This document shows positions 11,601 to 24,700 of a stretch of DNA of 64,000 nt, one piece after another. How positions within the stretch are numbered: the first letter of the stretch is position 1; every line of letters begins with the position of its first letter. The position numbers and the translations under genes were made by a program. Source of the DNA: Galerina marginata (taxonomy: Eukaryota; Basidiomycota; Agaricomycetes; Agaricales; Galerinaceae). Where the stretch lies: assembly GCA_023014335.1 (NCBI GenBank), contig JAECYW010000003.1, positions 1,860,001 through 1,924,000 on the forward strand. Reading direction: 5' to 3'. Under the pieces are notes generated by a model that searched no databases, was not told the origin of the DNA, and worked only from the letters and a program-made list of their open reading frames with translations.

Positions 11601-13242
11601 ACTCGATTCTCGCAACGAGGCTCATCTTCGAAATTCGCAAAATTTTTGTAATCGATGCCCCTCTCGGGCTGATCTTTGAACAACCTACGATCTCCGGCCT
11701 TGTCAGGGCTGTGGACAGTCTGAGGAATGCTGATCTCGGTTTCGCGTATAAAGAGCCCGAAGAAACTGGCTTGGTCGACGTGCCGGAAGGAAAGAAGGCT
11801 GCCGCTCCTCATGTGGAATACGGTCAGGATTATTTGGCTCTCGTCGATAAGCTCCAACCGTCGTACCCCCCGATTCCTGTGGATTTCAACGACCATGCAA
11901 TTACCGTGTTCCTTACAGGAGCTACCGGTTTCCTCGGTGCCTTCGTTCTTCACAACCTGCTCTTAAGAAAGGAAAGAGTCAAAAAGGTGATTTGCCTTGT
12001 CAGGGCCAAGAGTGTGGAACAAGGTCTTGAAAGGCTCAAGGAAGGCTCGACTGACAGAGGCGTCTGGTCGGATGACTGGGTCTCGAGTGGAAGGTTGGAA
12101 GTTGTCACCGGTGATCTTGGATTGGACCTCTTCGGATTAGGAGAGGAAAACTGGAACAGGGTTGCGAATGAAGCTGATGCCGTCTTGCATAACGGTGCCC
12201 TTGTAAGAAATCTCTTTGCTCCCTCCTGGTTTTCAATCTGATGCTTGCTTTCGCCTAGGTTCATTGGGTCTTCCCTTACGAGAAACTACGCTTGCCGAAT
12301 GTCTTGGGCACCATTACCGCTATCAATTTGGCATCGACCGGCAAGGCAAAGGTCATGGTCTTCGTTTCATCGACCTCCGCGATCGACACCGACTATTACG
12401 TGCAACTTTCCGAGTCCTTAGCCCGAGGCGATTCGAACTCAAAGGGTGTTCCTGAGAGCGACGACCTTGAAGGTGCTAAATCTTCTCTCAAAACTGGTTA
12501 TGGCCAGACCAAGTGGGTTTCTGAGAAGCTGTTGTTCGAGGCTGGAAAACGAGGCCTGAGAGGACATATCATTCGCCCCGGCTACGTTGTTGGCGATTCG
12601 CATACAGCTGGTTAGTGGACCCTGTTCTCAGTCGAGAATGTGCTTGCTGATCAGTCCATTATCCCAGTTACCAACACGGACGACTTCATCTGGCGAATGG
12701 TGAAGGGATGCGTCCAGCTTGGCCTCGTTCCTGATATCAACAACACCGTCAACATGGTGCCTGTTGACCATGTTGCTCGCTGTACCTCATTAGCAGCGGT
12801 CTCTCCTTTACCGGAAGCTCCGGTGTCTGTTCTTCATATTACCGCCCGCCCACTACCCACCTTCAACGGCATGCTGTCGTCGCTAGTGCAATACGGATTC
12901 CCAACGGAACCATGCGAGTACCTTGTATGGCGTCGTAAGCTTGAACAACATGTCATGGAGGTCCAAGACAATGCTCTCTTCCCTCTTCTGCATTTCGTTC
13001 TGGATGACCTACCCACAAGTACCAAAGCGCCGGAGCTAGACGACTCTAATACTGTTGCCCTTCTCCAACAGGACGGTGCTGCATTGTCTTCGACTGTGGA
13101 CGATTCGCTTATGGGGCTATACTTGGCCTGGCTTGTGGGCGCAGGCTTCCTCCCGTCACCTTCCTTACCATCTCCACAAAAGCGCTTGCCCACCCTGACG
13201 AACACGGGAAACATCAAGGCTGCTGGGAGAACGGGTATTTAA
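8697..13242 (+). CDS. LYS2: L-2-aminoadipate reductase (alpha-aminoadipate reductase)
   Basis: This NRPS-like enzyme adenylates alpha-aminoadipate, loads it on a carrier and reduces it with NADPH to the semialdehyde in fungal lysine synthesis. Six exons: 8697-9792, 9844-10284, 10336-11328, 11382-12202, 12259-12610 and 12668-13242. The five introns are 51-57 nt and the product is 1425 aa, the normal size. In order: a condensation-like N-terminal region, an adenylation domain with [16 protein letters not shown] (about residue 460) and YRSGDLGRY, a carrier domain with the phosphopantetheine Ser in [14 protein letters not shown] (about Ser918), and a reductase domain with TGATGFLG (about 1022) and YGQTK (about 1198-1202). 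All signature residues are intact. The carrier Ser needs a phosphopantetheinyl transferase (Lys5 type) encoded elsewhere. The 510 bp after the stop hold no gene I can see. Confidence 0.97.
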
Positions 13243-13752
13243 GTGGTTATGTGCAACTACGGAGACATAGATTAATATCCTCTCCTTAACTCCGTCCTCT
13301 CATCCACCGTCCTCGCCCGCTGCCCCGGAGAATTCGAAAGCTACCATCTTCAAATCGGCACCACTCGCCCACCCAGCTCATGCAGGTCCTTGCTCACCGC
13401 CCCGCCCAAAAATACTCACTCGTCTACCCGGCACTGACACCCATCTCTCTCTACCCAATCTGAAGGAGAAGAAATCTAATGTACAACACCTATCTCTTGC
13501 TTTCTTTGTTTCATGTATAGATATACTACAATGGTCGTCGGACTGACAACCTACTTCAATTCATTTTACTCTACCCACATGTGGTAATGATCATTCGAGT
13601 GAAGGACAAGAATAGGAGATTGTGATGTTACAAATGCGACTACCATTACGGAGATAACACGACAGGTTTGCAGATGGACGGCTCAGAGCAGTTACAACAC
13701 AAAAACAACACAAAATTAAATGTTCGGATGAGCAAAAGGGTTTAAAAGGGAT

Positions 13753-15776
13753 TTATTGATCCGTCACGACCCAATTGGACGAGCTTGAGCTGGATGCGCT
13801 GCTAAAGCTCAAGCCCCCCGACGACTTTTTGCGATGCCTAGCTGCGCCGGGATTAGCTGAAGTGCCAGAGGCATTCCGGGTCCGAGAATAGCCTGAGGTA
13901 GTGGGTTGGTTTGGAGACCGTGGAACTTCCCATTCGCTGCCTAACCCACTCCCAGAGGAAAAGGAATCTCGCCTCTGGCTGCTGGAGGAGCAGACGTTAC
14001 CTGGGTCAACTCGTCTTCTTTTGGCGCCGGAGAAGGAAGACGATGATGGGGACATTTCTGCGCTTGTGATGCTTTGAGTTTCGGAATCAGTTAAGTTGAA
14101 GTCAACGGCTGTATTTAGGCGCTGTCGAATGGTTTCCGTACTTGTGCTGCGCTTCAACGTTCTTTCTTCAAGTCGTTGTAGGTCGTCTAATTCACGCTGG
14201 TGACGAGCAAGAATTTCATCCCAAAGAGACGAAGTTCGCAGACGGACTGAAGAAGAACTGTTATTATTGTCGTACACCCACTCAGTCGCAAGCATGGCGA
14301 GGTAGGTGACGTCTTTCCATTCTTGGTCGATGGAACTGAAGAACGCACGACGTCGTGTGCCTTCATGGCGGAAGCCACTATTGAGAAGAATGTTACTTTT
14401 GTTATGCGGCAACAGGAAAAAATACTACTTACGCAGCGGCGAGAAGTTGGAGCGTGTAGAGTTTGTCGTTATTCTCAACAATAATTGATTGCAAACGATG
14501 GCATTGCTGATCGTTGAAGGCCTGTTTCACGACGTCGTTAAGGGCATCAACGAGGTACTCTCGTTTGCGATAATCAGGTGCAATATAGAAACCCATGCTG
14601 TATTCGCCTACATGCAATGGGTCGTCAAAGTTTTGGGATGTCCAGAGGTAAATGACCCCGATCGGAACCACCTCTTTTTTCGCCGAGACTGGGGATATGG
14701 AGAGTGGGCGAGCTGCCTGAGCTGCCCAGTGCCGAGCACGCTTCTTTTTCTCGTAGTCCGCGATAGTCCGCGCTCGCAATTCGTCTCGATACTTGATTGC
14801 CGAGTCGTAGATAAATGCTTGGAATTTTGGATCTACGGGTATTTCAGGCAGTTCAGGCACTGGCGTATCATATTGTTCAGGCTCCAGATATTCACGACCA
14901 AATTCCTTGTCCACCACCACAGGTTCGATCATAGGATATATCTGCAAGTTAGCAAGAGGTTCGTTGGAAGAGTATGGCCCTTCGTTTGCCATGGTTCTAG
15001 TTCCATCGTCTTCTCCGGGTAAATCATCGGGCCAATTAATGAAATCGTCAGGAAGTTCGTTTATGTTGGCGTCCATCGAAGAATAGGAGCCTTGGTTGTG
15101 TGGAACCAAGAACGGACCTGAAATTTCCCGAGCCTTCCCCTTGTCTGTATACGAGTCCATTTCATCATCTGAATCCGAAAATCGTGAAGGAGGGACTATG
15201 GGCTCGGCTTCTTCCAGCTTGGCCATGAACGCCTCCCTCCACCTTAGAATTTTTTCTTGTTCCGAGAGAGCAGCAAATGCGGCATATATATCTTCCTCGC
15301 TTTCTTCCTCTTCAGTGGAATTTGCCACACTGGATACGGGAGGCGACTATAATTGAAAGCAAATCAGTAGATACAAGAATAACTTGATGGAAACCACTCA
15401 CCGTTGGTCTGGATGATGCCGGGTAAGCTGACTCGGACACTGCTTCGGATGCCTCTTCTGGCTCTCCTTCAGCGTCTTCGTCTCCGCTTTCTTCAGAGGC
15501 GTGTGGCTCAGGGGAACTGACAAGTGAAATGACTCCGAAATAATGGGCACAAGTAGCGAACGAGAGGAAATCATCTATAGTCGCTGTCTCTACCGTTGTC
15601 TTTTGCATTTCCTTGAAATATGATTGCAGGAGGTCAATGTTATCATCTTGACCCTCTAGACCCTTTGTAACGATAACCCGTTGGGCGGGTATGGGAGCCT
15701 TCACTGGGGTGAAATCCACAGGCATGATAGTGGTCGTAGAAGGGAGGAAGGAAGATGGGTGGGCGTCTGGCGCCAA
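13753..15776 (-). CDS. GNAT-type N-acetyltransferase domain protein with disordered tails
   Basis: Three exons (15776-15402, 15346-14433, 14377-13753; both introns 55 nt) give 637 aa. The middle holds a GNAT-like acyltransferase region, about residues 340-460. It includes VPIGVIYLWTSQNF, then EYSMGFYIAPDYRKREYLVD, a typical beta4/alpha3 acetyl-CoA-binding stretch. It continues with an ENNDKLYTLQLLAAAGFRHE-like segment and RRAFFSSIDQEWKDVTYLAM. The N-terminal 300 residues are acidic and low-complexity (SEESGDED type). The C-terminal 150 are Ser-rich with a basic AKRRRVD nuclear-signal-like patch. A second Met lies at 15725. The fold suggests acetylation of a protein or small molecule, but the substrate cannot be told. 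The 3' end converges on LYS2. Confidence 0.7.
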
Positions 15777-16524
15777 TCCAAGGATAGACTTATATAGGCC
15801 GGCAACGAACTGCCTCGAGGGATTGATATATGACTCGTGGACATCATCATCTCAGATTCAGCACTACATTCGTGTTAGTATTCCGGTGCATATACCATTT
15901 GCGGAGATATTTCTGGGCCCCAGATAGACGTGTGAGTGTCATTTTTATGTAACTGAAAGGTTTGTGGGCTCACGTCCAAGGAAGTCCTATTCATCGCCCT
16001 GACGGCGCACGGTGATTGCCCCGAAGAACTTTAACTCTTACCTGCGAGAGAATGGAACTCATTTGCACCTACTGTCTTTCGCTTGATGCAGACACAGGAA
16101 TCTGCAGAATAGTTCCTGCGGTGCTTCCGGGCCATTGGTCATGAGAGCTGTAGGCGCGCTTCCACAGTCAGTGGACACGTCTAAAGAAGCCAGTTAGATC
16201 CGATCCAAAGGGAACGATGTCCCATAAAAACAAAAATAAAAGAGAATGAAACTGTGAGACTGAGTCGCTAATTCAGTTTCGAATCGTGAACTTATCAAAC
16301 TGCGCGCCTCGAAAGGAAATATCATACATCAAAACTTGGAGTACTTGGAACGCTCGTAGGCAATCTGTAGATTATTAAGAGACCAGTGAATTCGGGATTT
16401 CATCAGACTCCAAATGCACGATATATTGGATGAATGCTCGGGAATGGTTGAAAGGCATATAAATGCATATCATATTCATGTCGGACGAGTGAAGAAAAAA
16501 TGCAACGAAGAACATATAACACGC
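15777..16524. other. Intergenic, between GNAT gene and eL42
   Basis: About 750 bp that include the GNAT-gene promoter and the 3' region of the eL42 gene. I see no open frame or RNA structure I can support. Confidence 0.4.
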
Positions 16525-17184
<660 letters not shown>

Positions 17185-17449
17185 GTTGCTGGCGACGACG
17201 ACGAACTGGCTGGAGTTGTGTTGATCTGGTTCCACTCGGGAATCGCCGAGCCGTTGTTACTGTACAGTTTCGCGAATTAGAGTTCAGGCGGGGTTAATAT
17301 TTACAGGTTCTGCAATCCGACCGGCTGGTCGGCAAGAATTTCAAACGGATTGTATGATCCTCACTCAGATTGACGCTTATTGCCATTTCACAACTGGATT
17401 TCTATCAGATACGATCTTAAATACAATTTTATAAAGTAAGCTCTAGTCC

Positions 17450-18813
17450 TCATGTTTCCGGCGAAATAAAATCGACCAAGGTTTTTAGCGCGTCGTAGTC
17501 CACCGCATTTTGTTTTGCCTGGCGCTCGACGGATTCCATATAATCTGCTCGCGGTATCCTACCCAAAGAAAAGGAATAGTCGCTCATCTCGATACCTTCT
17601 TTCCGTAGGTGGGAAGTATACTCGGCTGCATACTCGAGAGCCTTATTATTTTTCAGCAGCTTCTTCGTGCTATCGTCTAAGTTTTTATCCTTCAGGAGTT
17701 CTAGAGCCTTGTTTAAGCGGTCTTCTGTGACAACGGAGGGACCAAGCGCAAGCCTCCATGCCAGTGACAGAGAATCTGACCCCGCTGGTGGCTGGAGGCC
17801 GGCTTCAGAGGCCAACCTTTCTTGGGAAAGGTACAACAAGCTTTGGAATCGCACGCGGTCGGCTCTGTCGTCGTCCTATATCAAGGAATAAAGAACAGGC
17901 ATTCAAAGGTGATTATAACACCCACATTTTGCAAAAGGTACCCAACAGAATTTTCAACCATTTCGTTGACTTCGTTGTCCGACATCCTCATCACTCCGTA
18001 TAGCTGTCTTTCGTTTTCCAGGACCTCGTTCACCTTGCTCATGACCTTCGCTTCAAATGCTGCTTCTCGCTCGACAGTCTTCTTTCGCTCGGTCAGGAGA
18101 CTTTGTTCGATCTTGGTACTGAGAATGTCGATTGCCTCTTGCAAATGAGGCCCTCGGTGCACATCAGGCGCCGAACGGGCCTTATCCTGGTCGAATTCTC
18201 GTTGCCTCCGCTCTAACTCGCGTTCTCGCCGTTCCAGTTCGCGCTCCCTGCGATCAAGTTCACGTTCTCGGCGATCTATTTCCCGTTCTCGCCGTTCGAA
18301 CAGAACTTCTCGGTACTCCAACTCTGCAAACGCCTTGTCAATAGGAGCTGGCTCAAGGCTTTGGACAACGGGCTTGTCTACGGGTATCGGTGCTACATTT
18401 TTGGTGGTCGTCGACATTCGTTCAGCTTTTGATTCCGATTTCCATTCGGGTCTGGGTGCTGTTGACCCACCTACGGTCGCGCTCCTACCGCTCTCCTGGC
18501 TTGCACCCCAAATAAAGTTGTTCGCCCCACTAGCTTCCGGTAGCAGAGAGGGGCGGCTATCACTAGCGATTACAATCTTGGTTTCCTCTGGTTTCTCTCC
18601 AGATTTTTCGACGACGTCGTCCCGATTTTCAGATGTCAAGTCCGTTTTCATTATCACACCATCGCGTGCTTCCCCATTTGCGACGTTGCTGGCTTGGTCC
18701 ATTGGTGCTTCCGGGGAATCCAGTTGTCGCTGATCCCTGAAGGCGAGATTGTAACGGTTGATGGCAAAGTCCAAGTACGAGATTCCACTGACTGAGTCTC
18801 GATACTCAGGCAC
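17450..18813 (-). CDS. Coiled-coil protein with RRERE repeats, paralog of the 20.2-21.7 kb gene
   Basis: Two exons (18813-17926, 17875-17450; 50-nt intron) give 437 aa. The first 150 residues are low-complexity. Residues about 165-215 form a charged helix with repeats such as IDRRERELDRRERELERRER. The C-terminal 115 residues form a domain that begins ADRVRFQSLLYLSQERLA and contains LSLAWRLALGPS and a SLGRIPRADYMESVERQ stretch. The gene about 1.4 kb upstream (20191-21729) ends in the same domain, so the two are paralogs or share a module. I do not recognise this domain. No signal peptide or membrane segment is visible. A cytoplasmic or nuclear scaffold is a guess from the coiled coil only. Confidence 0.7.
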
Positions 18814-20190
18814 AGCACACAGATTCGGCTCTTTAACCAGGCGTCGTTATGTTCGAGCGATTCGTGGTTGACTTTTGGCGTTAGAAGATTCAGAGTCTAC
18901 TCGAACATACTAAGAGGTTAAGTCACGTTACGATAGTTATCGATGGCCAGCGGCCTCGTGTTGCGGAGACGGAGCTTCTGATCCCGAGTATGGTCGGATC
19001 GGTTAGTGTCAATACGGGACATTGGGACATTATGCAAGTCGATTGAATATCGGCGAAGAAAAAAAGAATCGTAACGGCGCGCCAATCCCTGACTCTTTCA
19101 ATATTGTGAAATGACCTATAAGTTCAAGTTGTATTTCGAACAAATTTCGAATAGCTGTCGTGATTCAGAACACTGCATACATGACGCCATTTGAAGTTTC
19201 GCACCAAATTTCAGTCATATATGAATTTCAAACCCCAAGAATCTATCTTCAAGTTCTGTAGTATAGAATGGTGATGATTACTCCGGCTTCATAGACCCCT
19301 ACGGATGTAGGTGTGAATAAGGCGAAAGCGCAAGGTGGGACAGGAAATAACGCTGGAATCAATGATAAAGACTTGAATCACAAATTATGTGAGGGTTGCC
19401 AAAAAAAAAAAAAAGTTGAAATACCACTTACGGCGGGCGCTAATGAACCACGCCGGAGAACTGTTGGTCCGACTCACTTTCCTCGGGCCCAACTCTCATC
19501 ATGGACCCAACTCCTCCTCAAATCGAGGTCTATTCTTCGTTTCCTCTGGCTGTGGCCTCGATTCCGACCTCAACCTTGATCCAAACAACTCGCACTGGGT
19601 CTCCCACTCCAGTCGCTTCACTCGTTCTCGCACAAGCCGTACAAGCTACAAGTGGGTTCGCTATACCATCGGGATCGTCGTCGGAGCAGACGAAGATCTC
19701 TCTAACAGATCTAATTTGCCCAATTCCGTACTTTACGATGCTATTCCACCAGTTGAACCCAACCATAGCGACAACGTAATAACGGCGAGGTACACAAAAA
19801 GAAGAAAAAAACAGTACAAGGGAAGAGGGTCGACTCGAAACGAGGTGTTGAGTGAATAGCGAGCAGTGGTGAAAGGACATCCAGTCCTCTACAGCGGGGG
19901 ACCACCTCCTCCGAGTCATGTGGAGCTTGGGCGCTTATTTTCGGCCGAGCTTTACCGTCTGCACCGATGACCGGGGACTAATAATCGAGGCCGGTTGTCG
20001 TTAAACGAGAAATATTTACCACATCATCATCATAACGGCCACTAACATAACATCTTTTCCGCGAAGTAACTGTTATTGAATTCTCGACCCAGGGAGGCAG
20101 CACATGACTGACCCCAAATGTACAGGTTGGTACATTTACAACACAAAAGAATAAGAGCAATTTAAAATGTCCAGATACATTGCCTGACAG
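18814..20190. other. Intergenic between the two coiled-coil genes
   Basis: This 1.4-kb gap holds the promoter of the downstream coiled-coil gene. A short plus-strand frame at 19501-19779 (92 codons, Ser/Thr/Pro-rich) overlaps a longer one in another frame. Neither resembles a known protein and I do not call a gene. Confidence 0.35.
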
Positions 20191-21729
20191 TTAGATAGGA
20201 GATGTGAATGTGGGGCAAACATAGTTGACCATAGAGACCAATGCATCTGCCGCCGTATCCGAGGGGTTAAACCTCAAATACCGCTGCACTGAAGTCATAT
20301 ACCCATCACGGCCGAGAAACTGGTGAAGATCGTTCCCGGGCTTGCGGAAGCGAGAATAGTGTCGACAGGCGTGCAGCATGACTTGGTGGTTCGCGATAAA
20401 TGCGCGGTCGTGTTCGTCGAGGTCTTTGTCTGCCAGGAGGTCCCTCGCTTTCTGTACACGGGCGAGGTCGTCCATGCTTGGTCCGAGTGCCACCCTCCAA
20501 GTGAGCGAGAGTAGTTCTCCCGGTCCACTTGGTGTCAGCCCGGCGCAGGTGGCGAGGCGCTCTTGGACTTGATCCACGAGGTTGCGAATTCGGATGCGAT
20601 CTGCAATGTCTGCGTCCTTCAGAATAAAAGTCGTGAGGTCAGCCTGTGTAAACGCGGTCAGAAAAGCAGATATACTCACCCCAAGGGCTTCGTAATTAAC
20701 GGAGTCCTGCAGATCGGAAAGCCTCGCTTCTAATTTGTTGACTTTTTCTTCCAGCCTATCGCTCCTTTCCTCCTCCTGGTCCAACAAACGCTTTAGTCGA
20801 GCTCGATCGGCGCTTGTCTGGACTTCCAGTTCCCGAAATCTGTCCTTCTCCGTCATTAACTGGCGGCCTCCCTTCTTTCGCTCGATGTCCATATTAAGGC
20901 GTTCTGATCTCATCTGGATGCGTTCTTCCTCCATTTGGCTTTGGAGGCTCTGGAGCTCATCCTGAAGAGATTCGGTCCTCTTCCGGTCCTCGGTCATTGA
21001 TTGCTCCAGGTTCTTGACCTTGACCGTCGCTTGCTGCAGCGCTTGGGCTTGGGCTTGAAACTCGTCCTGCTTCTTTTTTAGCTGCCCTTTGACGCGCTCT
21101 AAGCCTCGTTGCAGTCCAGAGACGTCGGGGGCAGTATCTTTCTCCTTTGTCTTCTTAGCCTTGACATCGTCGCAGCGCCCGGTGTTTCTCTGAAGTTCGT
21201 CTATGCGCATCTGTAACTGTTGAGCCCTCGTCCGTTCGAGCGCTGCCTTCTTTCTATCTTCCTCTCCCTGTTCCAAAGCTTTCTTCAGCTTCTCCTCTGC
21301 GTTCCTGGCCCTTTCATTTGCTTTCAGTCGCTCGTTTTCCGTGTGTTTGAGCTCCTGTGCCACTTTCTTCCGCTCCTCCTGAGTGGACCGAACGAGGGTC
21401 TCGAGTTCTTCAACTGAGGCTTCCAGGGTTGTAACTCTTGCATAAGTGAGCTCTTCCTTCCGCGCCATGGCGATTCCTAGTTTTTGCAGAGAGTCGAAGT
21501 GTTGGATAAGATCGTCGTGAAGAATTGGCCCATGGTCGACCTCGATATTTGTAGTCTCTTGGAGGGCCAGGTCTTGCAATCCTTGGGCCATAAGGTCCAG
21601 CTTTGCGGAAAGAGACGCATCCCTCGCCGTAATGCTGGGACCGCGGTCGTCAAAGGACTCGTTTCGAAGGTGGGGCTTGGGTATTATACATCTAGAAGAA
21701 ACCATGTTGGTGGAATAGGAAATGGTCAA
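20191..21729 (-). CDS. Long coiled-coil protein sharing a C-terminal domain with its neighbour
   Basis: A single open frame of 512 codons. Residues about 75-340 are a nearly continuous heptad-like, Glu/Lys/Gln-rich coiled coil (e.g. ARNAEEKLKKALEQGEEDRK). The last 130 residues form a domain with ADIADRIRIRNLVDQVQERL, LSLTWRVALGPS, LLADKDLDEHDR and FLGRDGYMTSVQRYL. Its order of motifs matches the end of the 17.4-18.8 kb gene. A second Met at 21705 could be the start. Within the frame lies a 36-nt segment with perfect splice ends (GTGAGT..ACACAG) that may be a tiny intron; removing it keeps the frame. No family is recognised. The role is probably structural or scaffolding, by inference. Confidence 0.72.
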   Translation of the reverse strand: MTISYSTNMVSSRCIIPKPHLRNESFDDRGPSITARDASLSAKLDLMAQGLQDLALQETTNIEVDHGPILHDDLIQHFDSLQKLGIAMARKEELTYARVTTLEASVEELETLVRSTQEERKKVAQELKHTENERLKANERARNAEEKLKKALEQGEEDRKKAALERTRAQQLQMRIDELQRNTGRCDDVKAKKTKEKDTAPDVSGLQRGLERVKGQLKKKQDEFQAQAQALQQATVKVKNLEQSMTEDRKRTESLQDELQSLQSQMEEERIQMRSERLNMDIERKKGGRQLMTEKDRFRELEVQTSADRARLKRLLDQEEERSDRLEEKVNKLEARLSDLQDSVNYEALGVSISAFLTAFTQADLTTFILKDADIADRIRIRNLVDQVQERLATCAGLTPSGPGELLSLTWRVALGPSMDDLARVQKARDLLADKDLDEHDRAFIANHQVMLHACRHYSRFRKPGNDLHQFLGRDGYMTSVQRYLRFNPSDTAADALVSMVNYVCPTFTSPI

Positions 21730-24700
21730 AGAGCTGGTCGGAGCAAATTATAGTAAGAATCGCCGCAGCTAGCCTTTGACAAATAAGCTCACCGAAATGA
21801 AGGGCTGCTCGCGAGAGCACAAAGCTAAATTGACGGATAAAGGTGAGATAAAAGGATGTAAAAATAAAAATGGTCGGGCATGTGCATGTGTTGAGATGCG
21901 TGGCTGAGAAAGCCCCTTTGGCTCCTTTATCTCGAAACTCGAGTCGAGTCAGCTTTCGGGTCAGCCGCCCTGAGATTTGGCCCGAAGGCAGTCCCCCGCC
22001 GCGCGGTGTGCCTATAACGACAATGTTTCAAGTTTGCACATTGCGAGCCGGTTGTGAGGGAAAGAAAGCAACGTTTTAAATCGGAGTCCAAAGCATATCA
22101 TCTTTGACCAGAGCGACGTCGGTCAGTCGTGTTCAGTAATTGTTCCACAGTACCTTGGCCTTCAGGCTGCAAAAGCGAATCTTCCAAGAAGTCAATACGC
22201 CATGAGGCCGGGGTAGGCGCCAGGGTCTTGACAGCAGCATGCAGATGACTAAGGGGTGGATATCAACGCTCGGTTCACCATTTCTTAGTCGTCATGATTT
22301 ACTTCGTCGGTGTCCATGGATCTGCTGGTAAAGGGCCTTCTGTCAGTGAGTTTGCGGCCATCATGAGGGTATATTTATCGTTATTCCTCACATGAACCCA
22401 TTGCTTTAGCTCGATTTAGATCGATCGTCTATGCCGTTTTGAGGTCGACACGTCCCATTTCCCCGCAATGGCATCACTTTCATCTTCCTTACTTGTCTTC
22501 GCCGAAGCATGACGATCGCCGTGCTTTCTGTCAAAGATCATCCGACCTTCCGACGGCCTTGTGTTATTTTCGTGCTTCACGTTCTTATAACGTGTCCTTG
22601 AATCCCTACAGAAAAGTGGAATGTCGATGACAACGATACCAATCTGCGGTAGAGTGACGCATCATCTTTGGACGAACTTTTCAGTAAAGATGGTGTATGC
22701 GGGTAAACGGCTCGCATCCATGCTGCTTCAGCCTGAAATTGTGGGCGATGGTGTTGACGTCCCATCCCATCCACGTCTTTACAAACGCCAGAGCTGCTGA
22801 GCCGGTGAAGATCGCAGTTGGTATCAATCCTGGGGCGATATGGCACGGAGATAAGCTACTACTTGTGACGGAATAAAAGCTGCCAAGACGTATTTCTTCC
22901 GGAAAATTGGTTAGAAGTCATCCAAAGATAGCCCTAGCCAACGAAGAAGACGTCGCAAGACTGGGCTCACGCCACCAGCACTTTGATAGCGCCTTTTTAG
23001 CTGCCGATGTTGCCTCAAAACTTCATATACTACCATGGCTGATGTCATTATTAAACGGAAATCACGGCTTGAGTTTTTGAAGTGATGGCTGCCTGTGAAG
23101 GTAGGCTTGGATTATTTGGAAGGGGGTGATGTTCTACGAGATCAAGGTTCGCAGGTGAGTGGTATTTACTATTGGAATGTCGCCAGCCTGGGTGTTGACT
23201 GGATTTTCGTGACGCTATCACAGGGTACTATATACTACATTGTCTTTACGAACATTGTAATCCAACGACGAAAATTGCACATTCAGAACATCTCCTTCGG
23301 GGACCCTCAGCCCAACCAAGTGAAGAGTTGGCGTGTCCTCAACTCCCGGTTCCGCCCTATGGCAATTTTATTCTCAAACTCAGTTTGGACCACTTTAACA
23401 ATTCGTCCGTCGCCCCTACTGAAACTGGTCTCCAAACTACTGGGGTATGGGGCAACAAGGATATAACCTTTATCACGAGTTGTGATTTAAAGACGTCACG
23501 ATCAGGCTTGACACCGCGAACCCTACGGTGACTATCACGATTAACAGTGAAAGCCTCGAGCGCACGGGCTGTAGCGGCACAAAAGTGACAGGCTTCGTCC
23601 TTGCGCCGACTGCATTCGATGTGACGTCTGTGCTGCGTAATTTTATGACGGTGTCGTTCTAAGCCACCGATATTATGATGAACCATGGTGTTCGCGTTTA
23701 CCATCTGTGGGTTGCAAAATACTGGAGGTGCTGCTGGAGAGAAGTATGAATCGTATGGTATCGCACAAAGTTACTCATTGGCTGCTTATGAGATGCTGAG
23801 GAAAAGAAGATTAGACAAATTCTTCATGTAAATATTAAGTGGGATGGTACTTTTTGCGTTCAAAGGGCCTTTGCTTGACCTGAAAATATATTTTGTGTCT
23901 TGTTATAATTACAAACGCTGAGCGAGTACCGGAAAATTTCGACAAACAGGTCGCTGTGAGGCGGCTATCTAGAGTTTTTAAGCGCTCAGCGCTCAGCTGC
24001 ACCGGGCGCAGCCACCCCGGATCACACGGTGCACATCACGTGTCTTATCGATCTTCATCGCCATCAGTGAAATTGTTATCGATGGTTGATGGATAAGAGG
24101 ACCCTGGAATCAAAGATAATAGATAACGATTGTGGTTGGTTATCAGGGCTCCGAAACGACCGAACCGCGGTATGTTTTGCACTTCCAACTTGTCCTGCCA
24201 CAATCTCTTTCTTTCTTGATCCTCGATCTTCGTTCTTCATATACGCTTTCTTCCTTGCCTCGAGTGTACTTTATATACTAATTACCGATCTCCCTCATCG
24301 CGATGATATCTGTGTAGGATCGGCGTCTTATGGTCAAGCGCGTAGACCTCCGATGATTCCCCCGATCCCTTATAATCTATTTACTGATGACTCCGTTAAA
24401 ACTTTTGTGCATGATTGGCTTGTAATTGCTCTTTGCGGGTCGTAACAATTCATGTTTACCTGGGTGCATTTACCATCCGTTCTGGCATGAGCAAATTTCT
24501 GCGAACGGAGATTATAGCGCTGGTGAGTGCGGACTTCTTTGTTTTTATAGCCTGGTCGTCGCCCCTCCTTGGATTCGCTTCACCTCGGGCACAGGAACTC
24601 AAGCTTCGCTTGCTCGTACAGAGGCACACCTATGCTAGACCCAATCGTCTTCGGCACCATTGCAGTTATCCTACCCTTCGCTTGTCATTTTTTCCATGAC

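Noticed and set aside
19530..19919. Minus-strand 129-codon frame
   Set aside because: There is no start context and no family, and it lies opposite other equally weak frames.
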